Source of the DNA: Clostridia bacterium
GTDB lineage: Bacteria > Bacillota > Clostridia > Oscillospirales > Acutalibacteraceae
NCBI GenBank assembly: GCA_017549565.1
Contig: JAFYUI010000028.1
Location: 1 to 41,787 of the forward strand
Direction of reading: 5' to 3'
DNA: 41,787 nucleotides
The stretch's first letter is position 1, and each line of letters starts with the position of its first letter. Positions 18,595-25,115 of this stretch are shown piece after piece. A program made the translations under genes and the position numbers. The notes below the pieces were generated by a model that worked only from the letters and a program-made list of their open reading frames with translations, searched no databases and was not told where the DNA came from.

Positions 18595-18623
18595 ATTATA
18601 TCACATAGTGCGCCAAATAGCAA
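18595..18623 (-). promoter_or_regulatory. SigA-type promoter of the polysaccharide operon
   Basis: Reading leftward, TTGCTA (18618-18623) and a perfect TATAAT (18595-18600) are separated by 17 bases. Transcription should start near 18588, giving a leader of about 50 bases before the TTG start at 18536. No other comparable promoter was seen within the following 18 kb, where gaps are small. Confidence 0.75.
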
Positions 18624-18666
18624 CAATATTTTAATTATATATAATATATAAATAAATATATGCCAA

Positions 18667-18711
18667 GCCCCCAAAGTCATATAATTATTTATAAGATTTT
18701 TGGGGGTTATT
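18667..18711 (+). repeat. Inverted repeat just before the sigK start
   Basis: CCCCCAAA (18668-18675) can pair with TTTGGGGG (18698-18706 region), with an AT-rich loop between. The right arm contains the GGGGG that I read as the sigK ribosome site, so pairing would hide it. Whether it forms in the message depends on where transcription starts, which I cannot see. Confidence 0.35.
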
Positions 18712-18713
18712 TT

Positions 18714-19391
18714 TTGTTTAATATTATTTTAGAAATTCTATCAGGAATGTATTATTTCGCGCTGCATGTTGTCACAAAAGGGGCTTTCCCTGCACCGCTT
18801 TCATGTGAAAAGGAAAACGAACTGCTGATTAAAAGTCAAAACGGTGACATTGATGCCCGCAACACACTTATTGAACACAACCTGCGTCTTGTTGCCCACA
18901 TTGTTAAAAAATATTATGCCACAGGGGCTGACCAGGATGATTTAATATCTATCGGCACAGTTGGACTTATAAAAGCCGTCAACACCTTTCGCGGTGACCG
19001 CAACATTCGCCTTGCAACCTATGCCGCAAGATGCATTGAAAACGAAATTTTAATGTTTTTCAGAAATCTTAAAAAGAATTCGCAAGAGGTTTTTATAAGC
19101 GACCCGATAGATACCGACGGTCAAGGCAACGCCTTAACCCTTATTGATGTTATTGCCGATAAAAGTGACATTGTCGAAGAAATTGATACGAAGCTTAAAA
19201 TTCAAAAGCTGCGGCTTATTATAAACGGCGTTTTGGATAAACGAGAACTTGAAATTATAAAACTTCGTTACGGCATTGGCGGCAGCCCCGAGCTTACCCA
19301 ACACGAAATAGCAAAACGGCTTAATATTTCACGAAGCTATGTTTCGCGCATAGAAAAATCCGCCTTAGAAAAACTAAGACGGAAGTTTTAA
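18714..19391 (+). CDS. sigK: RNA polymerase sporulation sigma factor SigK (intact, with pro-sequence)
   Basis: Sigma-70 region 2 ('ARNTLIEHNLRLVAHIVKKYY', 'DLISIGTVGLIKAVNTF', 'ATYAARCIENEILMF') and region 4 ('ELTQHEIAKRLNISRSYVSRIEKSAL') are complete. The segment 'ISDPIDTDGQGNALTLIDVI' matches SigK rather than SigE. I place the start at TTG 18714, seven to eight bases after GGGGG, giving about 225 residues. About 20 mostly hydrophobic residues precede 'VVTKGAFPAPLS', like the pro-peptide that keeps pro-SigK on the membrane until cleavage. An ATG at 18747 is possible, but its ribosome site is too close. The gene is not interrupted by a skin-type element. It directs late mother-cell transcription during sporulation and is divergent from the polysaccharide operon. 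Confidence 0.85.
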   Translation: MFNIILEILSGMYYFALHVVTKGAFPAPLSCEKENELLIKSQNGDIDARNTLIEHNLRLVAHIVKKYYATGADQDDLISIGTVGLIKAVNTFRGDRNIRLATYAARCIENEILMFFRNLKKNSQEVFISDPIDTDGQGNALTLIDVIADKSDIVEEIDTKLKIQKLRLIINGVLDKRELEIIKLRYGIGGSPELTQHEIAKRLNISRSYVSRIEKSALEKLRRKF

Positions 19392-19712
19392 TTATTTTCT
19401 GTAATAAGTATAAAAAATCATAATATGGTCATAATCACCCGTAACGGTGTTATGGCCTTTTACTGTTACGCCATCGCCCGAAAGATGCAAAAAATATTCA
19501 GCATCTTTCGCCATACAGCGAAAAACATCAATTTCACCACACAGCACACGAATCTCACCATCAATGCAAACTATTCTTCCCCGCTTTCCCATAATAACGC
19601 TTGTGGGGTTGCCATTTTCATCGGTTCCAATTCGGGTCACATATTTAATTTCACGCCCGTCCATACTTTTTAAAACGGGGTCATCCTTTTTCTTCTTTAA
19701 AAACCAAAGCAT
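19392..19712 (-). CDS. Small conserved-type protein of unknown function, downstream of pyrR
   Basis: 106 residues with an ATG start two bases after the pyrR stop, so it is co-transcribed with pyrR. It has a basic N-terminus (LKKKKDD) and then a run of short beta-strand-like segments with many glycines: 'EIKYVTRIGTDENGNP', 'VIMGKRGRIVCIDGEIRVLCG', 'GDGVTVKGHNTVTGD'. There is no signal peptide or membrane helix. I do not recognise the family. The strand-rich, turn-rich pattern suggests a small all-beta fold. Its stop codon directly abuts the sigK stop from the other strand, leaving no space for a terminator between them. Confidence 0.65.
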   Translation of the reverse strand: MLWFLKKKKDDPVLKSMDGREIKYVTRIGTDENGNPTSVIMGKRGRIVCIDGEIRVLCGEIDVFRCMAKDAEYFLHLSGDGVTVKGHNTVTGDYDHIMIFYTYYRK

Positions 19713-19714
19713 TT

Positions 19715-20266
19715 TTATTCCTCTGTCATCTTTTCATAAAGCTCAACCGCACAAATATCATCATAAGGCGGGATTTTAAGTGAAATAACCTCGTTTTTAG
19801 AGGTGGGAATATTTTTACCAACATAGTCACCCCTGATTGGTAGCTCACGGTGACCACGGTCAATAAGCACTGCAAACTGAATTGAAGCGGCACGGCCAAA
19901 ACGCATTACCGCTTCCATTGCCGCCCTTGCAGTACGTCCTGTATATAAAACATCATCCACCAAAATTACATTTTTATCCTTTACAGAAAAAGGTATGTCA
20001 CAGGGCTGTATAACAGGGTCAAGCGAATTAACCGTTAAATCATCACGATAAAAGGTGATGTCTAAAACAGCTGTGGGGACCTGTACCCCTTCAATTTTAT
20101 AAATATTTTGGGCAATAATCTCCGAAAGTGGTACACCACGGCGCTTTATACCTATTATGCAAATATTTTCGCAACCGTTGTTTTTTTCAACAATTTCATG
20201 TGAAATTCGCATTAACGCACGGCTTACTGCGGGCGCATCCAAAAGTGTTGCCTTAAACTTCTTCAT
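19715..20266 (-). CDS. pyrR: Bifunctional pyrimidine regulator / uracil phosphoribosyltransferase PyrR
   Basis: 183 residues from the ATG at 20266, preceded by GGGGG; an in-frame GTG eight codons earlier lacks a site. The PRPP-binding motif 'VILVDDVLYTGRTARAA' is intact, as are 'ICIIGIKRRGVPLSEII' and the PyrR-specific 'VLIDRGHRELPIRGDYVGKNIPTS'. Known: PyrR binds pyr mRNA leaders in response to UMP and also converts uracil plus PRPP to UMP. No pyr biosynthesis genes are nearby, so it would act in trans on distant operons. I did not see a PyrR-binding leader in the upstream region. Confidence 0.92.
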   Translation of the reverse strand: MKKFKATLLDAPAVSRALMRISHEIVEKNNGCENICIIGIKRRGVPLSEIIAQNIYKIEGVQVPTAVLDITFYRDDLTVNSLDPVIQPCDIPFSVKDKNVILVDDVLYTGRTARAAMEAVMRFGRAASIQFAVLIDRGHRELPIRGDYVGKNIPTSKNEVISLKIPPYDDICAVELYEKMTEE

Positions 20267-20314
20267 CTTAACCCCCAAAAAACAAAACACATAAAAGCAT
20301 TAACCGTTACATAA

Positions 20315-20344
20315 AATATAACCGTACACGCCTTATTGTAACAA
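20315..20344 (-). promoter_or_regulatory. Possible pyrR promoter
   Basis: Reading leftward, TTGTTA (20339-20344) and TATATT (20315-20320) are 18 bases apart. Transcription would begin near 20308, about 40 bases before the pyrR start. The match is moderate, and other AT-rich choices exist nearby. Confidence 0.4.
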
Positions 20345-20540
20345 ATATACCATATTAAAGGTTTTTTGTAAAGTTTATTTACCACAACATTTAGTTATTA
20401 AAGTTAAAAACCACCCATTTAAACCACTATTATTTGTTATTTTGTGGGTTGTTATGCGAAAGTTATAAAGCACAAGGTTGATTTTTTGTATATTTGCACA
20501 AAAGAAATGACAAAAAGTGTCAGTTTTATGCATTTTTTAG

Positions 20541-20580
20541 AAAAGTTACAAGTTTGTAACCTTTTATTTGTAACTTTTTT
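20541..20580. promoter_or_regulatory. GTTACAA dyad plus extra half-site (possible operator)
   Basis: GTTACAA (20545-20551), two bases, then TTGTAAC (20554-20560) form a perfect 7+7 dyad, extended by AAAA and CTTTT flanks. A third TTGTAAC copy follows at 20568-20574, fourteen bases after the previous one. The dyad ends about 57 bases before the -35 of the G5/3D promoter, a position suited to a regulator. No regulator can be assigned. Confidence 0.45.
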
Positions 20581-20616
20581 TGAGCAAACTGCCCAAAAAT
20601 CACATACCTCGATTTT

Positions 20617-20645
20617 TTGACTTTTTTGTAAAAAACGCATATAAT
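20617..20645 (+). promoter_or_regulatory. SigA-type promoter of the G5/3D gene
   Basis: TTGACT (20617-20622), 17 bases, then a perfect TATAAT (20640-20645). Transcription should start near 20652, giving a leader of about 60 bases with an AAAGGAG ribosome site before the ATG at 20714. Confidence 0.8.
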
Positions 20646-20713
20646 AGGCACAGCTTTGAAAAAATGGGCTGTAAAATTTAAGGTTTTGCATCCCAAATTA
20701 AAGGAGTTATTGG

Positions 20714-21778
20714 ATGATAGAAAAAATAAAGAGCCGCTTGGTTGGTATTCTTACTAACAGGCGTGTGCGATTAAGTGCAATAAGCTTGCTCAGTTGCATT
20801 ACCATCGCAGCTGCTGCTTTACTGCACACATCAGCCCATACAATTAAAGTTTTTGATGGTGAAACAACCTATACCGTAACCTCGCTTAATAAAAATGTAG
20901 CTTCGGTTATGTCAGGTATGAAGTTTAAATTCGACAAATACGCTGTTTTAGACACACAGGTTAACCAAAACACCACTTTGGTTGAAATCACCTACGGTTT
21001 CCCTGTTTACATTACACAGGGCGATGTAACAACCGAGGTTGAATGTCTTGGCGGTACCGTTGCTGAGATTTTAAAAGACAATGGCTATACTGTTGATGAA
21101 CACGACTTTGTTGAACCCGCACTTAACACACAAATCAAAGAAACCATTTATATTGATTATACCGATATTTCTTATGAAAACGGTACAAAAGAAGAAGCTA
21201 TTCCATTTAAAACAAAAACCGAATATTCTTCCACCCTTAACAAAGGCACCACAAAGGTTACACAAAAGGGTACAAACGGCTTAAAGCGTGTAAATTACAC
21301 ACAAAAGCTTGTAAACGGTGTTGCCACTTCTACCGATATTCTTTCGGTTGAGGTTTTAAGCAACCCTGTTGATGCAATTAAGCTTATAGGTACAAAGGTT
21401 ACCTATGCCAACCCGAAAAACTGGGTGTCTACCCTTTCCCCTAAAAAAGAAATTGAGCTTGATGCAAACGGTGTTCCCGTTAAGTACAAGTCAAAAATGA
21501 CTGTACGCGCTACCGCTTATACCTATACCGGCAACAAATGTGCAACAGGTGTTGCGCCACAGCCCGGTTACATTGCAGTAAACCCAAAGGTTATCCCTTA
21601 CGGCACAAAAATGTTTATTAAAACTGTTGACGGTAAGTATATTTACGGTTATGCTGTTGCGGCTGATACCGGTGGATTTACCAAAAAGCACCCCACAGGC
21701 GTTGACCTTTTCTTTACAAGTAAATCTGCCTGCACAAAATTTGGTGTGCGCCAAGCAGAAATTTATATTTTAGAGTAA
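20714..21778 (+). CDS. Secreted/anchored cell-wall protein with DUF348, G5 and 3D domains (YabE-like)
   Basis: 354 residues, ATG start. Residues 1-20 are basic, then a hydrophobic segment ('LSAISLLSCITIAAAALL') gives export or anchoring. Two ubiquitin-like DUF348 repeats follow (about 42-85 and 95-135), then a G5 domain (about 145-220, with 'EEAIPFKTKTEYSS' and 'GTTKVTQKGTNGLKRVNYTQKLVNG'), and a C-terminal 3D domain (about 262-354) with 'MTVRATAYTYTGNKCATG', 'IAVNPKVIPYGTKM' and 'AADTGGFTKKHPTGVDLFF', including the three conserved aspartates. Known: this layout is that of YabE and the Sps/Rpf-like wall-remodelling proteins, whose 3D domain resembles the MltA lytic transglycosylase core. A wall-remodelling role at growth or outgrowth is likely. 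Confidence 0.88.
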   Translation: MIEKIKSRLVGILTNRRVRLSAISLLSCITIAAAALLHTSAHTIKVFDGETTYTVTSLNKNVASVMSGMKFKFDKYAVLDTQVNQNTTLVEITYGFPVYITQGDVTTEVECLGGTVAEILKDNGYTVDEHDFVEPALNTQIKETIYIDYTDISYENGTKEEAIPFKTKTEYSSTLNKGTTKVTQKGTNGLKRVNYTQKLVNGVATSTDILSVEVLSNPVDAIKLIGTKVTYANPKNWVSTLSPKKEIELDANGVPVKYKSKMTVRATAYTYTGNKCATGVAPQPGYIAVNPKVIPYGTKMFIKTVDGKYIYGYAVAADTGGFTKKHPTGVDLFFTSKSACTKFGVRQAEIYILE

Positions 21779-21779
21779 T

Positions 21780-21818
21780 TTAAAACCTTTATGTTGACGC
21801 ATAAAGGTTTTATTTTTA
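21780..21818 (+). terminator. Rho-independent terminator after the G5/3D gene
   Basis: A perfect 12-base stem (AAAACCTTTATG at 21782-21793 with CATAAAGGTTTT at 21800-21811), a six-base loop and then ATTTTT. It follows the stop codon within a few bases. Confidence 0.88.
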
Positions 21819-21833
21819 AAAATGGTGATTGAT

Positions 21834-22049
21834 ATGTATTATAGACGACTTAAAGATTTACGCGAGGATAAAGATTTAGTTCAAAAAGAAGTTGCGGCAT
21901 ATTTAGGTATAGACCAACGAGTATATAGTAATTATGAAACCGGAAAGCGCGAAATCCCCACACGATTTGTGGTTATGTTAGCAAAGCTTTATGGTACTTC
22001 AACCGATTATATTCTAAATCTTACAAACAACCCCAAACCATATAAGTAA
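21834..22049 (+). CDS. Small XRE-family transcriptional regulator
   Basis: 71 residues from the ATG at 21834, with GGTGAT six bases upstream; the ATG at 21822 lacks a site. Almost the whole protein is one HTH_3 domain: 'YRRLKDLREDKDLVQKEVAAYLGIDQRVYSNYETGKREIPTRFVVMLAKLYG' in order, ending with 'TSTDYILNLT'. This short form is common in clostridial genomes as a solitary regulator. It lies just after a strong terminator, and no promoter of its own is obvious, so expression may depend on read-through or a weak site in the AT-rich stem. The target is unknown. Confidence 0.85.
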   Translation: MYYRRLKDLREDKDLVQKEVAAYLGIDQRVYSNYETGKREIPTRFVVMLAKLYGTSTDYILNLTNNPKPYK

Positions 22050-22079
22050 AAAATGCACCTCAAAATGAGGTGCATTTTT
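22049..22079. terminator. Bidirectional terminator between the XRE gene and metA
   Basis: A perfect 14-base stem (AAAAATGCACCTCA at 22049-22062, TGAGGTGCATTTTT at 22066-22079) with a three-base loop, and A/T runs on both sides. It serves both convergent genes. Confidence 0.9.
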
Positions 22080-22082
22080 CTT

Positions 22083-23000
22083 TTATTTAATATCCTTAAT
22101 ATCATAAGGTGTTGTTTGGTAAACAAAATAGTTAAGCCAGTTTGAATATAAAAGGTTTGCGTGTGAACGCCAAGTAACAATTGGCTCGTTTTCGGGGTTA
22201 TCATCTGGGAAATAGTTTTTAGGAATTTCAATAGGTTTACCCTCATTTAAGTCCCTAAAATATTCATTCGCAAGGGTGTTTGCATCATATTCGCTGTGAC
22301 CCGTAATAAAAATTTGTTTACCCTCGGCAGTAGCCATTGCGTAAACGCCTGCCTCTTCAGAAGAAGCCAAAATTTTAATTTCGGGTATCTTTTTAATATC
22401 CTCGACATCAACGGTTGTATGGCGTGAATGCGGCACCATAAACTCATCATCAAAGCCACGGAACAAAATAGACTTTTTATAGTCGGCCTTATGCTTAAAC
22501 ACACCAAACATTTTCTTATCTAAGGGCTTTTTGTCTATGCCAAAGTGGTAATAAAGCCCCGCCTGTGCACCCCAACAAATGTGGAAGGTAGAATGAACAT
22601 GGGTTTTGCTCCATTCCATAATTTCGCAAAGCTCTTCCCAATAGGTCACCTCTTCAAAGGGCATATTTTCAACCGGTGCGCCGGTAATTATCATACCGTC
22701 AAAGGTTTGGTCTTTTACATCATCAAAGGTTTTGTAAAAGGCGAAAAGATGCTCGGCAGGGGTGTTTTTTGATTTGTGGCTTTTTGTATGAATAAGCTCA
22801 AGTTCAACCTGTAAAGGTGAGTTACCTAAAAGTCGTGAAAGCTGTGTTTCGGTTTCAATCTTTTTAGGCATTAGGTTTAAAAGCAAAATTTTAAGAGGAC
22901 GGATATCCTGTGTTATGGCACGGGTTTCGGTCATAACAAAGATATTTTCGTCATTAAGGGTTTTTACCGCCGGTAAATCGTTCGGTATTCTTATCGGCAT
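22083..23000 (-). CDS. metAA: Homoserine O-acetyltransferase (MetA family, acetyl-CoA type)
   Basis: 305 residues. MetA-fold active site: catalytic Cys142 in '[12 protein letters not shown]', with His235 and Glu237 in 'GHSEYD'. Residue 111 is glutamate ('GAPVENMPF'). Known from work on Bacillus cereus MetA: Glu111 selects acetyl-CoA, while glycine at this site gives succinyl-CoA use as in E. coli. The product is therefore expected to be O-acetyl-L-homoserine, which is exactly the substrate of the MetY enzyme encoded 19 bp upstream. It is the last gene of the T-box operon and ends at a bidirectional terminator. Confidence 0.92.
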   Translation of the reverse strand: MPIRIPNDLPAVKTLNDENIFVMTETRAITQDIRPLKILLLNLMPKKIETETQLSRLLGNSPLQVELELIHTKSHKSKNTPAEHLFAFYKTFDDVKDQTFDGMIITGAPVENMPFEEVTYWEELCEIMEWSKTHVHSTFHICWGAQAGLYYHFGIDKKPLDKKMFGVFKHKADYKKSILFRGFDDEFMVPHSRHTTVDVEDIKKIPEIKILASSEEAGVYAMATAEGKQIFITGHSEYDANTLANEYFRDLNEGKPIEIPKNYFPDDNPENEPIVTWRSHANLLYSNWLNYFVYQTTPYDIKDIK

Positions 23001-23019
23001 AGCTTACTATTTCCTTACT

Positions 23020-24303
23020 TTAAATTTTATCAAGTGCTTGTTTAATATCAGCGATGATATCCTCTGCATCCTCAATACCGCAAGAAAAACGGATAAGGTC
23101 AGGTGTGATGCCTGCGGCAGTTAATTCATCATCGTTCATTTGACGGTGGGTTGCATTTGCAGGATGCAAACAACAGGTTCTTGCATCGGCAACATGGGTT
23201 GCAATAGAAGCAAGCTTTAACTGCTTCATAAAGGCTTCGGCAGCGGCACGACCGCCCTTAACACCAAAACTTACAACACCACAACCGCCGTTTGGCATAT
23301 ATTTCATTGCCAAATCATAGTTTTTATCGCCCTCTAAATGCGGACATCTTACCCAAGCAATACGCTCATCATTTTTAAGTGCCTTTGCAACTGCAAGGGC
23401 ATTTTCAGCGTGCTTTTTAATTCTTAAATGCAAGCTTTCAAGACCAAGTCCCAAAACATAAGCAGTTTGGGCTTGTTGACAGCAACCAAAGTCACGCATT
23501 AACTGTGCAGTGGCTTTTGTTATATATGCGCCCTCTATACCAAAGCGTTCGGTATAGGTGACACCGTGATAGCTTTCGTCAGGGGTGCAAAGGCCCGGGA
23601 ATTTATCGGGGTATTTGGTCCAGTCAAATTTACCGCTATCGACAATACAACCGCCAACAGCACTGCCGTGACCGTCCATATACTTTGTGGTGGAATGCAC
23701 AACAATATCTGCGCCCCACTCAAAAGGTCTGCAATGAACAGGGGTAGCAAAGGTGTTATCGATAATAAGCGGAACACCATTTTTATGTGCAATATTTGCA
23801 AAGCGTTCGATATCCAAAACAGTTAAAGCAGGGTTTGCAATAGTTTCACCGAAAACCGCCTTGGTATTGGGTTTAAAAGCGGCTTGTAGCTCTTCATCAG
23901 AGCAGTCAGGGTCAACAAAGGTAAAGTCAATGCCCATACGCTTTAATGTAACGGCAAACAGGTTGTATGTACCGCCATAAATTGCAGAAGATGCAACAAT
24001 ATGGTCACCACAGCCCGCAATATTGAAAATTGAAAAGAAGGATGCTGCCTGACCTGATGAAGTCAGCATTGCGGCAGTGCCGCCCTCCATCTCACAAATT
24101 TTTGCTGCAACATAGTCACAGGTGGGGTTTTGAAGGCGGGCATAAAAATATCCGCTTGCTTCAAGGTCAAAAAGCTTACCCATATCCTCGCTTGTGTCGT
24201 ACTTATAGGTAGTGCTTTGATATATCGGAATTTGGCGTGGCTCACCGTTTTTGGGGGTATAACCACCCTGAACACATTTGGTGCCCATTAAGAAATCGCT
24301 CAT
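23020..24303 (-). CDS. metY: O-acetylhomoserine sulfhydrylase / aminocarboxypropyltransferase MetY
   Basis: 427 residues. Its ATG overlaps the stop of the amidohydrolase gene by four bases (ATGA). It is a Cys/Met metabolism PLP enzyme: PLP lysine Lys207 in 'VVHSTTKYMDGHG', 'ASSAIYGGTYNLF', 'DNTFATPV' and the C-terminal 'HPANATHRQM' and 'IRFSCGIEDAEDI'. Length and the 'GYTPKNGEPRQIPIYQSTTY' start fit MetY rather than MetB/MetC. It makes homocysteine from O-acetylhomoserine and sulfide (or methionine from methanethiol). No SAM riboswitch lies directly upstream; control must come from the T-box leader at the head of the operon. Confidence 0.92.
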   Translation of the reverse strand: MSDFLMGTKCVQGGYTPKNGEPRQIPIYQSTTYKYDTSEDMGKLFDLEASGYFYARLQNPTCDYVAAKICEMEGGTAAMLTSSGQAASFFSIFNIAGCGDHIVASSAIYGGTYNLFAVTLKRMGIDFTFVDPDCSDEELQAAFKPNTKAVFGETIANPALTVLDIERFANIAHKNGVPLIIDNTFATPVHCRPFEWGADIVVHSTTKYMDGHGSAVGGCIVDSGKFDWTKYPDKFPGLCTPDESYHGVTYTERFGIEGAYITKATAQLMRDFGCCQQAQTAYVLGLGLESLHLRIKKHAENALAVAKALKNDERIAWVRCPHLEGDKNYDLAMKYMPNGGCGVVSFGVKGGRAAAEAFMKQLKLASIATHVADARTCCLHPANATHRQMNDDELTAAGITPDLIRFSCGIEDAEDIIADIKQALDKI

Positions 24304-25115
24304 TTAATTGCCTCCAAATTAAAAAGTTTCTTTGCGTTTATATTAAGTATACTACTTATTTCGTTTTTTTCAAGTGGCAGCGACAAAAAATATTCTAATT
24401 CACTCTTTGGCGACCACATTGGATAATCGGTACCAAAAAGCACCTTATTAGCACCATATTTTCTTATAATTTTAAGCGCTGTTTCTTTAGAAATCCACGG
24501 AAAGCTTGAAGAACAGTCAACATAAAAATTAGGTATTTCGGCATAAACATCAGGCGCTTCATCCCATATGGACCAACCGCCGAAATGGGCGCCAATAACT
24601 GTTAGATTTTTATAAATTTGTAAAATTGGCAAAAGTCGGTTTGGGTTTGAATAATCATAACGATTATCCCCCGTATGCATTAAAATTTTAAGGCCGTTTT
24701 TCTCGCATTCCTCATAAATTTTAAGGCAACGGTAATCATCAATTTTAAACGCCTGAATATCAGGGTGAAGCTTTACACCCAAAAGGCCAAGCTCCATAAG
24801 ATATGCCACATCACCCTTAATATCACTGCTGTCGGGGTGAAGTGTGCCAAGCCCTGTCATTTTGCCATTTGCAGCCGTTACCGACTGTGCGATAAATTCG
24901 TTTATGCTTTTAACCTGTTTTGGTGTTGTTGCAACCGACTGCACAATAAAATGGTCAATTCCCGCCTTTTCGCCTTCAATAAGCAAATCGCTGACAGTAC
25001 CCTTGCAAAAGGACTTGCAGTTGTAAAAATTATCAGTACCCGCAACCGCCCTTTCGGCAATTTTTTCGGGATAAATATGGCAGTGTGAATCGATTACATA
25101 TATTCCGTTTACCAC
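24300..25115 (-). CDS. Amidohydrolase family protein (Amidohydro_2 TIM barrel)
   Basis: 271 residues with a GTG start at 25115 that shares one base with the stop of the fusion gene (TAGTG). Metal and catalytic ligands of PF04909 are visible: His11 and His13 ('DSHCHIYP'), His117 ('VKLHPD'), His147 ('LMHTGD'), His177 ('IGAHFGG') and Asp230 ('LFGTDYPMW'). Known: members hydrolyse or decarboxylate small carbonyl and amide compounds. It is cytosolic, and the substrate is unknown. Its coupling to the isomerase/ligase fusion upstream and to metY downstream suggests it works in the same pathway. Confidence 0.85.
   Translation of the reverse strand: MVNGIYVIDSHCHIYPEKIAERAVAGTDNFYNCKSFCKGTVSDLLIEGEKAGIDHFIVQSVATTPKQVKSINEFIAQSVTAANGKMTGLGTLHPDSSDIKGDVAYLMELGLLGVKLHPDIQAFKIDDYRCLKIYEECEKNGLKILMHTGDNRYDYSNPNRLLPILQIYKNLTVIGAHFGGWSIWDEAPDVYAEIPNFYVDCSSSFPWISKETALKIIRKYGANKVLFGTDYPMWSPKSELEYFLSLPLEKNEISSILNINAKKLFNLEAIK

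Larger units (their letters stand above)
20267..20713. other. 447-bp intergenic region between pyrR and the G5/3D gene
   Basis: This region holds the pyrR promoter on its left, the strong promoter of the G5/3D gene on its right (20617-20645), and between them a GTTACAA dyad with a further half-site (20545-20574). A short stem TGACA-N5-TGTCA lies near 20509-20523. A minus-strand open frame of 79 codons crosses the strong promoter, but it has low-complexity composition and no ribosome site, so I treat it as non-coding. Confidence 0.6.

Noticed and set aside
18537-18680. Longer N-terminus for the initiating sugar transferase
   Set aside because: The promoter at 18595-18623 lies inside it, so those codons are not in the message.
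18678-18710. SigE-type promoter directly upstream of sigK
   Set aside because: A CATATAA string is present, but spacing to any CATACAAT-like -10 is wrong and it would overlap the ribosome site.
20452-20691. Minus-strand open frame of 79 codons between pyrR and the G5/3D gene
   Set aside because: It crosses a consensus plus-strand promoter and the GTTACAA dyad, has skewed Phe/Lys/Cys composition and no ribosome site.
22985-23060. SAM riboswitch or S-box before metA or metY
   Set aside because: Gaps are 19 bp or an overlap; no room for such a leader. The only leader is the T-box at the operon head.
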